Source: JBFIHF01 sp964411125 (GTDB lineage: Bacteria; Myxococcota_A; Bradymonadia; Bradymonadales; Bradymonadaceae). From it: DNA of 14,903 bases. Position 1 is the stretch's first letter, and every line of letters begins with the position of its first letter. Positions 8,185-14,903 of this stretch are shown here, one piece after another. The stretch lies in NCBI GenBank assembly GCA_964411125.1, contig CAYPJU010000112.1, forward strand, positions 1-14,903. Direction: 5' to 3'. Both the position numbers and the translations under genes were made by a program. Under the pieces are notes generated by a model, which saw nothing but the letters and a program-made list of their open reading frames with translations, was not told where the DNA came from and made no database searches.

Positions 8185-9678
8185 TTGAATACGCACCATC
8201 GAAGCGCGCTCGCCCTGCTCATCGCACTCGTCGCCGGCGGGGCGTGCCTCGCACCGGGAGACGACCGCGACGCCGACTCCACCAACGGTAGCCCGACCTC
8301 GGACGCCGGGGGGACCAACCAGGGGGGCGGTGGAGACGACGGATCGCCGCAGAAGACGATCTTCGCGTCGGACTACGACGCTTCGTGCGAAGTCGACTTC
8401 GACTGTGAAACGGTCTGGGTCGGCGGCGACGTGTGCGAGTGCAGCGGCTGCGGCCCGATCACCGCGATCAACAAAGAGAGCGCGGCGGAGTATCGAGACC
8501 GACTCTGGGCGCTGCGGGAGGCATGCACGATGCGTGAGGCCTGCGGGTCGCTCGAGGACGAGCGCACGATTCACCAGGCGTCGACTTGCGCGGTGGAGTA
8601 CGTCGGGATCTGCATCTCGGGCCAGTGCGAGGCACGCGCGCTGGACGAGTACCGCTCGACCGCTTCGTCGCATGCCATCGTCCGGACCGACGAGGGCTGG
8701 GTCACTGTCGACATCGAGACGAACGAGGCGGTCGAACACGACGATGCGTCGATTCCCGACGTGGCCGGCGAGGACTGGGACGTCTCTCCCGACGGCGAAT
8801 GGATCGTGTACGCCCAGCCGGGTGTCGCCGACGCGTTGCTGGTGCTCGGCCCGAGCGACTTCTCATCTGCGCCCGTTCCCATCTTCGGCAACCCCGAACT
8901 GACGGGGGTGGACGTGCACTCTCCGGTCTTTGCGTGGAACGGGACCAGGGTACTCTTCCTCGCCGGAACTTCCGACACCGAGGTCACCGCATGGTCGATC
9001 GGGATCGAGACCGGGGTCGACCAGCGCCCGACCTCTTTTGGTCCCGCGCTTCCTGCCGGGCAGGGTTTTCAGACCCTCGGCGCGAAGTGGTCCCCGGGCA
9101 GCTACGAGGTGCTGTCGAAGATGGGCACATGCGGGGACGACCCATGTCCGACGCACGTCGGCATCCTCGATATCTCGGGCGACGAGACGAAACTCACGCA
9201 GATTTCGGGCGACAGCGACGGCTGGACCCTCGCGCAGATGGCGAACGAACCGAGCTGCAACGGCGAGGCGTGCAACGTCGTGGCCGAAAATGGCGGAGCG
9301 ACCGGCGCACGCGACTTCGGGTGGGTGCTCGGTTCCATCGCCGTGTACCGCTCGAACCGGGACGTCTGGAACGACTGGGACGGCTCGGCGGTCGTCCCGC
9401 ACGGGATGGAACGACTGCTCAGCTACTCGGTGCACTACCCCGAACCGTTCGAAAGCCAGACGCTCGAGAGACAGATCGGCGCGGGAGCTCCGTGGGACCT
9501 GCCGGGGATTCCGCGCATCAGCCGCAACAACATCGGCGAGTTCGTGACGTTCGTCCCCGACGACGAAGGGGCGGGAATCCGCGTCTACGCGCACCGTGGG
9601 ATGCTGCGTGTCGAACACACCGACTCGTTCAGTGCGACGAATCGACCGCGCTCCGTTCGGCTGGTCCCGGGCAACTGA
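8185..9678 (+). CDS. Cys-rich lipoprotein with TolB-like propeller segment
   Basis: A 497-residue lipoprotein of unknown function. The signal sequence (residues 1-21) has His/Arg then ALALLIALVAGGAC, with Cys21 as lipidation site. A Gly/Asp linker follows (22-60). A Cys-rich module at about 68-150 (SCEVDFDC, VCECSGCGPITAIN, then CTMREAC, STCAVEYVGIC and SGQC) resembles modules I know from Myxococcota lipoproteins. From about 160 onward are beta-propeller-like repeats including VSPDGEWIVYA, which resembles TolB/PD40 motifs. The start is a TTG at 8185: no ATG fits the signal peptide, and AGGGG lies at suitable distance upstream. Leu at +2 after Cys21 fits outer-membrane sorting. The next lipoprotein starts 82 bp downstream on the same strand. 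Confidence 0.8.
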   Translation: MNTHHRSALALLIALVAGGACLAPGDDRDADSTNGSPTSDAGGTNQGGGGDDGSPQKTIFASDYDASCEVDFDCETVWVGGDVCECSGCGPITAINKESAAEYRDRLWALREACTMREACGSLEDERTIHQASTCAVEYVGICISGQCEARALDEYRSTASSHAIVRTDEGWVTVDIETNEAVEHDDASIPDVAGEDWDVSPDGEWIVYAQPGVADALLVLGPSDFSSAPVPIFGNPELTGVDVHSPVFAWNGTRVLFLAGTSDTEVTAWSIGIETGVDQRPTSFGPALPAGQGFQTLGAKWSPGSYEVLSKMGTCGDDPCPTHVGILDISGDETKLTQISGDSDGWTLAQMANEPSCNGEACNVVAENGGATGARDFGWVLGSIAVYRSNRDVWNDWDGSAVVPHGMERLLSYSVHYPEPFESQTLERQIGAGAPWDLPGIPRISRNNIGEFVTFVPDDEGAGIRVYAHRGMLRVEHTDSFSATNRPRSVRLVPGN

Positions 9679-9760
9679 CCCTGGGCGCGCTTGGCGCTTG
9701 AACCGCGCCGCCAAACGCATCAAACTCCCGACACAAGTCGAAAGTTCCCAAGGAGAATCG

Positions 9761-11227
9761 ATGCGCTACGCCGTTTCGTCTGCCCTCGTCACGCTGATGC
9801 TCGCCGGCGGCTGTGGCCCCGTCGATCCGCTCAACAACCTCAACAACGGTTCGGTGCTGAACAACGGAGAGCGGCTCGACAGCACCGTGAGCGGCTCGGT
9901 GACCGACAATCGCGGCGCGGCGTTGGAGGGAGCGACGGTGGAGCTTTTCGACCTCGCCGCCAACCAGTCGTTCGTCGAGGGGGGCGACGTGACGGCGGCC
10001 GAGGCCTACATCGATCGCGCCGCGATTCTGTCGTCGGACAACTCCCTCGCCACGGCGACCACCGGGAGCGACGGCAAGTTCGTCTTCGAAGGGGTCTTCC
10101 CCAGCGCGCTGCTCGCCGTCGCGACGAAAGACGGGTGTACGTCGGGCTTCGCGGGCTTCGACGAAGAGACGGGGGTCTTGAACCTCGATACGCTGATCCT
10201 CCCTGACTCGAACCTCGACTTCGCGGTCCCCACCTTCGTCCTGGCGTGTGCGACGCCGCCCGAGGACATCGGGCCGGAGGGGAACACCGACGAGGCCCCG
10301 CCGTTCGAGCCGGAGGTCACGCCGCCGACGTGTGACGAGGCGACGTGCACCGCTGCCGGGGGCGTGTGCGAGGGGGCCGACTGCGTCCTCGCCTGCACCA
10401 GCGACGACGACTGCCAGGCAGGTCAGCCCGGTGCCTGGTGCGATCTCGTCGCGAGCCCGGTCGCATGCAGGGCGCCGGCCCCCGGCGAGATCGTCCCGCC
10501 GGTGGAGGTGACCGCGTGGACGAGCTTCACGCTGGTCGGCGCCGACGACGCGGTGCTGGCGGACGCGTCGGCGGGGAACGCGACGCTCGGCATCGACAGC
10601 ATCCCCGAGACCGGCCTGGCGGAGGTGCGGGCCGACTACGACGGCGACGCGGAGACGGCGTTCGTCCATGTTCAGTCGGGGGGCCAGGAGTGCCCGGACT
10701 TGCAGCCTCGCACCGACCATTTCGAGGTGGAGATCGTCGACGGCAAAGTCGCAGGCGAGGTCTATCTGCACGGCGGACATCAGAAGATCCTCGTGTCGAC
10801 GAGCGCCGTGCTGGGAGAGGGTGACCAGACGTTCGCCATCGAGGTGGGCGAGCCGTGCGCGCTCCCGCGGCACCCGTTCGTGGCGATCATGAGCTGGGAC
10901 GCGGGGCCGAGTGAACCCGCCGACCTCGATCTGAACATCTGGAGCGCCGACGGCGAGCTCGTCCACATCGGCAGCAAACAGGCGGGTTGGGGGCAGCTCG
11001 CCCGCGAGGGCCGTCAGGGCCCGGGCCCCGAGGTCTTCCGGGCCAGCGACGTCAGCGCGGGACCGTTCACGATCAAGGCGCAGTTCTTCTCGGGCCGTCC
11101 TCGCGACATCGAAGGGAAACTGCGGTTGCTCCGGATCATCGACGGCACCGTCCGGGACGACTCGTTCGTGTTCACCGTTTCGCGACCCAAAGACGTCGCC
11201 GAGATCGGGGTGTTCGAGAGCGAGTAG
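9761..11227 (+). CDS. Lipoprotein with CarboxypepD_reg and YfaP-like domains
   Basis: A 488-residue lipoprotein. Signal peptide MRYAVSSALVTLMLAGGC gives lipidation at Cys18. Residues about 43-115 form a carboxypeptidase-regulatory-like beta-sandwich (SGSVTDNRGAALEGATVELF ... SDGKFVFEGVFP). A Cys-rich stretch follows at about 190-235 (CDEATCTAAGGVCEGADCVLAC, DDDCQAG, WCD). The C-terminal part, about 365-460, resembles the YfaP/DUF2135 domain: ADLDLNIWSADGELVHIG, a Gly-rich loop, GPGPEVF and PFTIKAQFFSG. These are extracellular beta-rich adhesion or scaffold-type domains; no catalytic motif is seen. Start 9761 is supported by AGGAGA 6-7 nt upstream and by the signal peptide; the frame is open further upstream without support. 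Likely outer-membrane surface or periplasmic protein, partner unknown. Confidence 0.85.
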   Translation: MRYAVSSALVTLMLAGGCGPVDPLNNLNNGSVLNNGERLDSTVSGSVTDNRGAALEGATVELFDLAANQSFVEGGDVTAAEAYIDRAAILSSDNSLATATTGSDGKFVFEGVFPSALLAVATKDGCTSGFAGFDEETGVLNLDTLILPDSNLDFAVPTFVLACATPPEDIGPEGNTDEAPPFEPEVTPPTCDEATCTAAGGVCEGADCVLACTSDDDCQAGQPGAWCDLVASPVACRAPAPGEIVPPVEVTAWTSFTLVGADDAVLADASAGNATLGIDSIPETGLAEVRADYDGDAETAFVHVQSGGQECPDLQPRTDHFEVEIVDGKVAGEVYLHGGHQKILVSTSAVLGEGDQTFAIEVGEPCALPRHPFVAIMSWDAGPSEPADLDLNIWSADGELVHIGSKQAGWGQLAREGRQGPGPEVFRASDVSAGPFTIKAQFFSGRPRDIEGKLRLLRIIDGTVRDDSFVFTVSRPKDVAEIGVFESE

Positions 11228-11364
11228 GGCAAACAACGGTGGCACGGCGGTCCTGCGGTGCGGGGAGCCGGGCGAGGACGCCCGCTCACCGAAGTCGGTC
11301 CGCGGTGCGGGGGGGCCGGCGTCCTGGCGTCGTGTCGGACGAGCAGCACCATACGCAAACCGCG

Positions 11365-11393
11365 TTGACAATCCCGGGATCGGTACATAGCTT
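11365..11393 (+). promoter_or_regulatory. Putative rho promoter
   Basis: A perfect TTGACA (11365-11370), a 17-nt spacer and TAGCTT (11388-11393), which keeps the first T, the A and the last T of the -10 consensus. It lies about 165 bp before the rho start and after the upstream gene's end, so it is well placed for the rho transcription unit. Confidence 0.55.
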
Positions 11394-11450
11394 GTCGGCG
11401 TATCCGTTCAGCTTTCCATACTCTGCACAAGCTGATGCGCCCCGGCGCTC

Positions 11451-11550
11451 CCAGTCGTTAGAAACTGGTCCTTTGAAACTTTCAATCACCACCAACCTGA
11501 ACGCGTCCCCCGCGTTCGAACGGCGAGGCTGATACCTCGCTTTCCAGGAG
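11451..11550 (+). promoter_or_regulatory. Structured rho leader with G-free segment
   Basis: In order: a small hairpin CCAGT...ACTGG (11451-11468); a 23-nt segment with no G and many C residues (11476-11498), of the kind Rho binds; hairpin GAACGCG-TCCCC-CGCGTTC (11499-11517, perfect 7-bp stem); hairpin GCGAGG-CTGATA-CCTCGC (11523-11540, perfect 6-bp stem); then the ribosome binding site AGGAG at 11546-11550. In E. coli rho is autoregulated by Rho-dependent attenuation in its leader; a similar mechanism here is inference. Confidence 0.45.
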
Positions 11551-11556
11551 AGATCC

Positions 11557-12804
11557 ATGCATCTGAAGGAACTCAAACAGAAGAAGATGACCGACCTTTT
11601 GAAGCTCGCCAACGAGGCGGACATCGAAGGGGCTTCCAACATGCGGAAGCAAGAGCTCATCTTCGCCATCCTCCAGTCGATGGCCGACGCTGACGAAGCG
11701 ATTTACGGCGAAGGTGTTCTCGAGACCCTGCCGGACGGCTTCGGGTTCCTCCGTGCGCCCGACTACAACTATCTTCCGGGACCCGACGACATCTACGTCT
11801 CGCCGAGCCAGATCCGCCGCTTCAACCTGCGGACGGGCGACACGGTGAGCGGCCAGATTCGTCCGCCCAAAGACAGCGAGCGCTACTTCGCGCTGCTGAA
11901 GGTGGAAGAGGTCAACTTCGAGAACCCCGACGCGCTTCGCGACAAGGTTCTGTTCGACAACCTCACGCCGCTCTACCCGATGAAGCGGCTCGACCTCGAG
12001 GTCGACTCGGACAACTTCTCGACGCGAATCCTCGACCTGCTGGTCCCGATCGGCATGGGGCAGCGTGCGCTCATCGTCGCGCCGCCGCGTACCGGTAAGA
12101 CGGTCCTGATGCAGCAGATCGCGAACTCGATCGCGACCAACCACCCCGACATCGTGCTCATCGTCCTCCTCATCGACGAACGTCCCGAGGAGGTCACCGA
12201 CATGGAGCGTTCGGTCGAAGGCGAGGTCATCTCGTCGACGTTCGACGAGCCGGCACAGCGCCACGTCCAGGTCGCCGAGATGGTGATCGAGAAGGCGAAG
12301 CGCCTGGTCGAGCACAAGAAAGACGTCGTCATCCTGCTCGACTCGATCACGCGTCTGGCCCGTGCGTACAACACCGTCGTTCCGCCGTCCGGCAAGATTC
12401 TCTCGGGTGGTGTCGACTCGAACGCGCTGCACAAGCCGAAGCGTTTCTTCGGTGCGGCCCGTAACATCGAAGAGGGCGGCTCGCTCACGATCATCGCCAC
12501 GGCGCTGATCGACACCGGCAGCCGCATGGACGAGGTCATCTTCGAGGAGTTCAAGGGTACCGGTAACTCCGAGCTCCACCTCGACCGCAAGCTGATGGAG
12601 AAACGCATCTTCCCGTGCCTCGACATCAACAAGTCGGGCACGCGTAAGGAAGAGCTCTTGATGGACGAAGGACAGCTCAACCGCGTCTGGATCCTGCGTC
12701 AGCTTCTGCACCCGCTGAACGTCGTCGACTCGATGGAGTTCATGCTCGACAAGCTCGGGCGTACGGACTCGAACCAGGACTTCCTGCAGTCGATGTCGGG
12801 CTGA
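11557..12804 (+). CDS. rho: Transcription termination factor Rho
   Basis: Hexameric RNA-dependent ATPase that ends transcription of untranslated RNA in the cytoplasm. The protein is 415 residues (E. coli 419), without the long N-terminal insertion seen in some phyla. The N-terminal helical domain (MHLKELKQKKMTDLLKLA) is followed by the RNA-binding cold-shock-like domain (YGEGVLETLPDGFGFLRA, about 49-66). The ATPase core has Walker A APPRTGKT (175-182), IDERPEEVTDM, Walker B VVILLDS (257-263), the GGVDSNALHKPKRFFGAARN segment with the Q-loop, and the R-loop GTGNSEL. It ends LLHPLNVVDSMEFMLDKLGRTDSNQDF, typical of Rho. AGGAGA precedes ATG 11557 by about 6 nt. The next gene starts 10 nt after the stop, so the two are very likely co-transcribed. 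Confidence 0.98.
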   Translation: MHLKELKQKKMTDLLKLANEADIEGASNMRKQELIFAILQSMADADEAIYGEGVLETLPDGFGFLRAPDYNYLPGPDDIYVSPSQIRRFNLRTGDTVSGQIRPPKDSERYFALLKVEEVNFENPDALRDKVLFDNLTPLYPMKRLDLEVDSDNFSTRILDLLVPIGMGQRALIVAPPRTGKTVLMQQIANSIATNHPDIVLIVLLIDERPEEVTDMERSVEGEVISSTFDEPAQRHVQVAEMVIEKAKRLVEHKKDVVILLDSITRLARAYNTVVPPSGKILSGGVDSNALHKPKRFFGAARNIEEGGSLTIIATALIDTGSRMDEVIFEEFKGTGNSELHLDRKLMEKRIFPCLDINKSGTRKEELLMDEGQLNRVWILRQLLHPLNVVDSMEFMLDKLGRTDSNQDFLQSMSG

Positions 12805-12814
12805 GAGGATACCG

Positions 12815-13105
12815 ATGCGCTTTTTGCTTCCCGCATTTCTGCTGATTGGCTGCGCCGGCAGCGCGGAGATCCCCGACGATCTTCCGCCGCCTCCGCCGCC
12901 CTACAGCTCGCAGGTGACGGCACCCGCGCCGGCTGGCGCCGAGGTAGAAGCTACCTCCGGTGGCTTCGGCGAGTCGGCATTCGATACGGCCGAAGTACCG
13001 ATCGAGACGAAAGAAGAGCCGGAAGAGGCTGCGGAGGAAGAGGCGGCCGAGTCCGCAGAGTCCGCGGAGGATGTTCCTGAGGATGCCGAACCGCAGTCCG
13101 AGTAG
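12815..13105 (+). CDS. Small acidic lipoprotein
   Basis: A 96-residue protein. MRFLLPAFLLIGC is a compact lipoprotein signal with a good lipobox (LIGC, Cys13). The mature part is a proline run (DDLPPPPPPY), a short Ala/Gly/Ser stretch and an acidic Glu/Ala/Ser tail (about 62-96), with no predicted fold. AGAGGA lies just upstream of the ATG, overlapping the end of rho, and only 10 nt separate it from the rho stop; a strong terminator follows at 13154-13180. It therefore appears to be the last gene of the rho unit. No family is recognised; a structural or envelope role is a guess. Low-complexity composition makes orthologue detection difficult. Confidence 0.7.
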   Translation: MRFLLPAFLLIGCAGSAEIPDDLPPPPPPYSSQVTAPAPAGAEVEATSGGFGESAFDTAEVPIETKEEPEEAAEEEAAESAESAEDVPEDAEPQSE

Positions 13106-13153
13106 TCGCCGCGAAAAGGAGCCTGTCTTCCTTCGCAAGGACCCGGTGTTCGA

Positions 13154-13180
13154 CGCCAGCCCACGGTGGCTGGCGTTTTT
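13154..13180 (+). terminator. Intrinsic terminator of the rho unit
   Basis: Perfect 8-bp stem CGCCAGCC / GGCTGGCG with a 6-nt loop, followed immediately by TTTTT (13176-13180) and then GCGTTT. It sits about 50 bp after the small lipoprotein stop. It is the only textbook Rho-independent terminator I see in the window. Confidence 0.9.
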
Positions 13181-13201
13181 GCGTTTGGGGCTCGTCCGAG
13201 T

Positions 13202-13233
13202 GCCGCTGGAGGCTTCGACGAGGCCTCCACGGC
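13202..13233 (+). other. GC-rich stem-loop upstream of oxidase gene
   Basis: GCCG-C-TGGAGGC, a 9-nt loop and GCCTCCA-CGGC pair with a single bulged C, giving about 11 bp. No T-tract follows, so it may be a regulatory structure or a remnant rather than a terminator. It abuts the promoter-like site at 13234. Confidence 0.5.
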
Positions 13234-13262
13234 TTGACCTGGCGCCTCGGGACCACTAGGAA
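13234..13262 (+). promoter_or_regulatory. Promoter-like site for the multicopper oxidase
   Basis: TTGACC (13234-13239), a 17-nt spacer and TAGGAA (13257-13262), about 42 bp before the oxidase ATG. The preceding terminator makes an independent promoter in this gap necessary, which supports the call. No copper-responsive operator (CueR-type dyad) was recognised. Confidence 0.4.
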
Positions 13263-13304
13263 TTCCCGCCTCGCAGATGTCACACGACGTTCCCTGGATC
13301 TAAA

Positions 13305-14786
13305 ATGCTTTTCCGCACTTCCTGCCTCGCCGCACTCCTCTGTCTCACCGCGTTCGCCTGCTCCGAGCCGGAGCCGGCCCCCGCCGAGGACGACCCGATC
13401 GAGATCGTCACCGAGCCGGACGAAGAGGAAGAGCCGGAGGTGACGGAGGAAGAAGAACCGATCGAAGAAGAGCCGGTGGTCGAGGTCACTCCCCCACCCG
13501 AGTTCGTCGGGGTGGCGACGCTCGAGGACATCAACCCCGACCCGACCATCGTGGAGTTCGAGCTGGAGGCGACGGTCACGAAGAAGTTGGTGCGGCAGGG
13601 GATCGAGCTCGAGCTATACACGTACAACGGCGAGTTCCCCGGACCGCTGCTGGAGGCGAACGTCGGGGACACGGTCATCGTGCACTTCACGAACAACCTC
13701 CCCGAGGCGACCACCATTCACTGGCACGGCCTGCGCATCTCGGACGAGATGGACGGCAATCCGCGCATTCAGGATCCCGTCGAACCCGGGGGCACGTTCA
13801 CTTACGAGTTCCAGGTCGATGACGAAGGAACCTACTGGTACCACCCGCACGTACGTGCGCACGTTCAGGTCGAGAGAGGTCTGTATGGCACGCTCGTCGT
13901 CCACGAGCCCGAGGACCAGCGACCGCGTCACGACCGTGAGCGCTTCTTCGTCCTGGACGACGTGCTGTTGGACGGCGACCAGATCGCGGGCGAGTTTGCC
14001 GGTGGTCATCCCGAGCTCATGCACGGTCGGTACGGGAACGCGTTCCTGACGAACGGCTCGATCGACGGGGTAACCGCGACGGCCAAAGTTGGGGAGAAGG
14101 AGCGGTGGCGGCTGGTCAACACGGCGAACGCCCGGACGATGGAGATCAAGGTCGAGGGGGCGCGGATGACCGTCTACGGGAACGACGGCGGACGCGTGGA
14201 ACCGTACGAGACGGACGAGTTGCTACTTCCGGTGGGACGCCGTTTCGACGTCGAGATTTCGTACGAAGAGGCGGGCACCGCAAAGCTGAACCAGTTGGTG
14301 CTGACCCGGAACAACTTCGGGCAGATCGTGACGCAGGCGCGCAACGTAGCGGAGATCGAGGTGCAGGAAGCCGACGCCGACGCGACGCCCACCGAGGTCG
14401 AGTGGGCGCCCGCGACGCAGTGGCCCGAACGAAGCGTCGACCGGGAGGAGCTGGTCGTCTTGGACGCGGTGCAGGGTGGCGAACACGGCGTGGAATGGCG
14501 CATCAACGAACAGGCCCACGGGATGGAGCCGCTCTTCGAGTTCGCGCAGGGTGAGACGGTGAAGATGGAGATCCGCAACATGCTGGGTCCCGAACACCCG
14601 TTCCATCTGCACGGCCAGTTCTTTCAGATCGAAGGCGAGCCGGGTGTGTGGGACACGGTGCTCGTGCCCGGTCAGGGGACCGTGCGCATCACCGCGTTCA
14701 TGGACAACCCCGGCGACTGGATGATGCACTGCCACATCCTGGAGCACGCCGAGCTGGGGATGATGTCGACCTTCCGGGTCGAATGA
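13305..14786 (+). CDS. Multicopper oxidase (laccase-like), lipoprotein
   Basis: A 493-residue three-cupredoxin-domain oxidase that would couple one-electron oxidation of a substrate (phenolic, metal ion or other) to reduction of O2 to water. All copper motifs are intact: HWHG (139-142), HPH (180-182), HPFHLH (431-436) and HCHILEHAELGM (475-486), giving the T1 ligands His431, Cys476, His481 and Met486 and the T2/T3 histidines. The axial Met suggests a low-to-medium-potential T1 site. There is no Met-rich insert like that of CueO. The N-terminus is a lipoprotein-like signal ending AFAC (Cys19; Phe at -2 is unusual) followed by a Glu/Pro-rich linker to about residue 65, so the enzyme is probably tethered outside the cytoplasm. 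Start 13305 has only a weak ribosome binding site. Substrate cannot be told from sequence. Confidence 0.93.
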   Translation: MLFRTSCLAALLCLTAFACSEPEPAPAEDDPIEIVTEPDEEEEPEVTEEEEPIEEEPVVEVTPPPEFVGVATLEDINPDPTIVEFELEATVTKKLVRQGIELELYTYNGEFPGPLLEANVGDTVIVHFTNNLPEATTIHWHGLRISDEMDGNPRIQDPVEPGGTFTYEFQVDDEGTYWYHPHVRAHVQVERGLYGTLVVHEPEDQRPRHDRERFFVLDDVLLDGDQIAGEFAGGHPELMHGRYGNAFLTNGSIDGVTATAKVGEKERWRLVNTANARTMEIKVEGARMTVYGNDGGRVEPYETDELLLPVGRRFDVEISYEEAGTAKLNQLVLTRNNFGQIVTQARNVAEIEVQEADADATPTEVEWAPATQWPERSVDREELVVLDAVQGGEHGVEWRINEQAHGMEPLFEFAQGETVKMEIRNMLGPEHPFHLHGQFFQIEGEPGVWDTVLVPGQGTVRITAFMDNPGDWMMHCHILEHAELGMMSTFRVE

Positions 14787-14850
14787 CCGACCACCGAGGA
14801 TGCCGCATCACCACAGCCACGGCGCCTGCGGTAGGAAGAGGCTGTCGTGA

Positions 14851-14903
14851 AAGGGGGGCCGTTGGGCTTCGCCCAAACCCACCAGGGGATTCTCCCCTGG
14901 ACC
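14851..14903 (-). repeat. Two-hairpin dispersed repeat, copy C
   Basis: Hairpins TTGGGC-TTC-GCCCAA (14862-14876) and CCAGGGGA-TTC-TCCCCTGG (14882-14900), in the opposite orientation to copy B. It shares 27 identical nt (14862-14888) with 5935-5961, and the AAGGGGGGCC flank matches the GGCCCCCTTTT tail of copy B. It begins about 65 bp after the oxidase stop and reaches the window edge, so it may continue. It could act as a 3' RNA structure for the oxidase transcript, but no T-tract is visible. Confidence 0.85.

Larger units (their letters stand above)
11228..11556. other. Intergenic region and rho leader
   Basis: No gene is supported here. After the lipoprotein stop there is a GC-rich hairpin CGGGCG-AGGA-CGCCCG (11269-11284) without a T-tract, so it is not a clear intrinsic terminator. 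A promoter-like site follows at 11365-11393, then an untranslated leader of roughly 150 nt for rho with three hairpins and a G-free stretch (11476-11498). Confidence 0.6.

Noticed and set aside
9629..11371. 580-codon minus-strand open frame opposite the CarboxypepD_reg lipoprotein
   Set aside because: Composition (Arg/Ala/Val/Asp) is typical of an antisense shadow, while the plus strand has a signal peptide, ribosome binding site and recognisable domains.
11482..12711. 409-codon minus-strand open frame opposite rho
   Set aside because: It is a shadow of a certain rho gene; long antisense frames are expected at this G+C.

Overview
The window is GC-rich bacterial DNA, probably from a myxobacterium-like organism (Myxococcota or a close relative) and probably from a draft or metagenomic assembly. 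The evidence is the high G+C, the density of lipoproteins with Gly/Asp/Thr-rich linkers and Cys-rich modules, the CarboxypepD_reg and YfaP-like lipoprotein domains, and a run of exactly 100 Ns that looks like a scaffold-gap placeholder. The taxonomic call is inference; no rRNA gene is present.

Layout. (1) 1-590: a gene for a small four-helix-bundle protein (IVP/S23 type) flanked by two arrays of a 7-bp repeat in opposite orientation; the right-hand array runs into the stop codon of glmS. (2) 588-4305, minus strand: glmS (amino-sugar synthesis), a large lipoprotein and a small six-cysteine membrane protein. (3) 4561-5463: a protein clearly built like a REP-associated/Y1 transposase in which the HUH histidines and the expected tyrosine are replaced. 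(4) 5464-6258: a gene-poor repeat region holding an inverted pair of two-hairpin repeats, then a 76-bp tandem array interrupted by the assembly gap. The array duplicates the 3' end of the adjacent DUF1963 gene (6259-6984, minus). (5) 7112-11227, plus: a membrane-anchored FKBP-type prolyl isomerase and two lipoproteins, one Cys-rich with a TolB-like propeller segment, one with CarboxypepD_reg and YfaP-like domains. (6) 11365-13180: the rho transcription unit, with a promoter-like site, a structured leader containing a G-free stretch, rho, a short acidic lipoprotein and an intrinsic terminator. (7) 13305-14786: a lipoprotein multicopper oxidase with all copper ligands. (8) The window ends in another copy of the two-hairpin repeat, inverted relative to the one at 5912.

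How it works together. glmS and rho are housekeeping genes. Most of the rest are envelope proteins (four typical lipoproteins, a lipoprotein oxidase, two membrane-anchored proteins) with no single shared pathway visible. No defence system, CRISPR array, phage or complete transposon was seen. The unusual content is the repeat biology: a heptamer-bracketed IVP gene beside glmS, a catalytically altered transposase homologue, and a tandem array growing out of a gene's 3' end.
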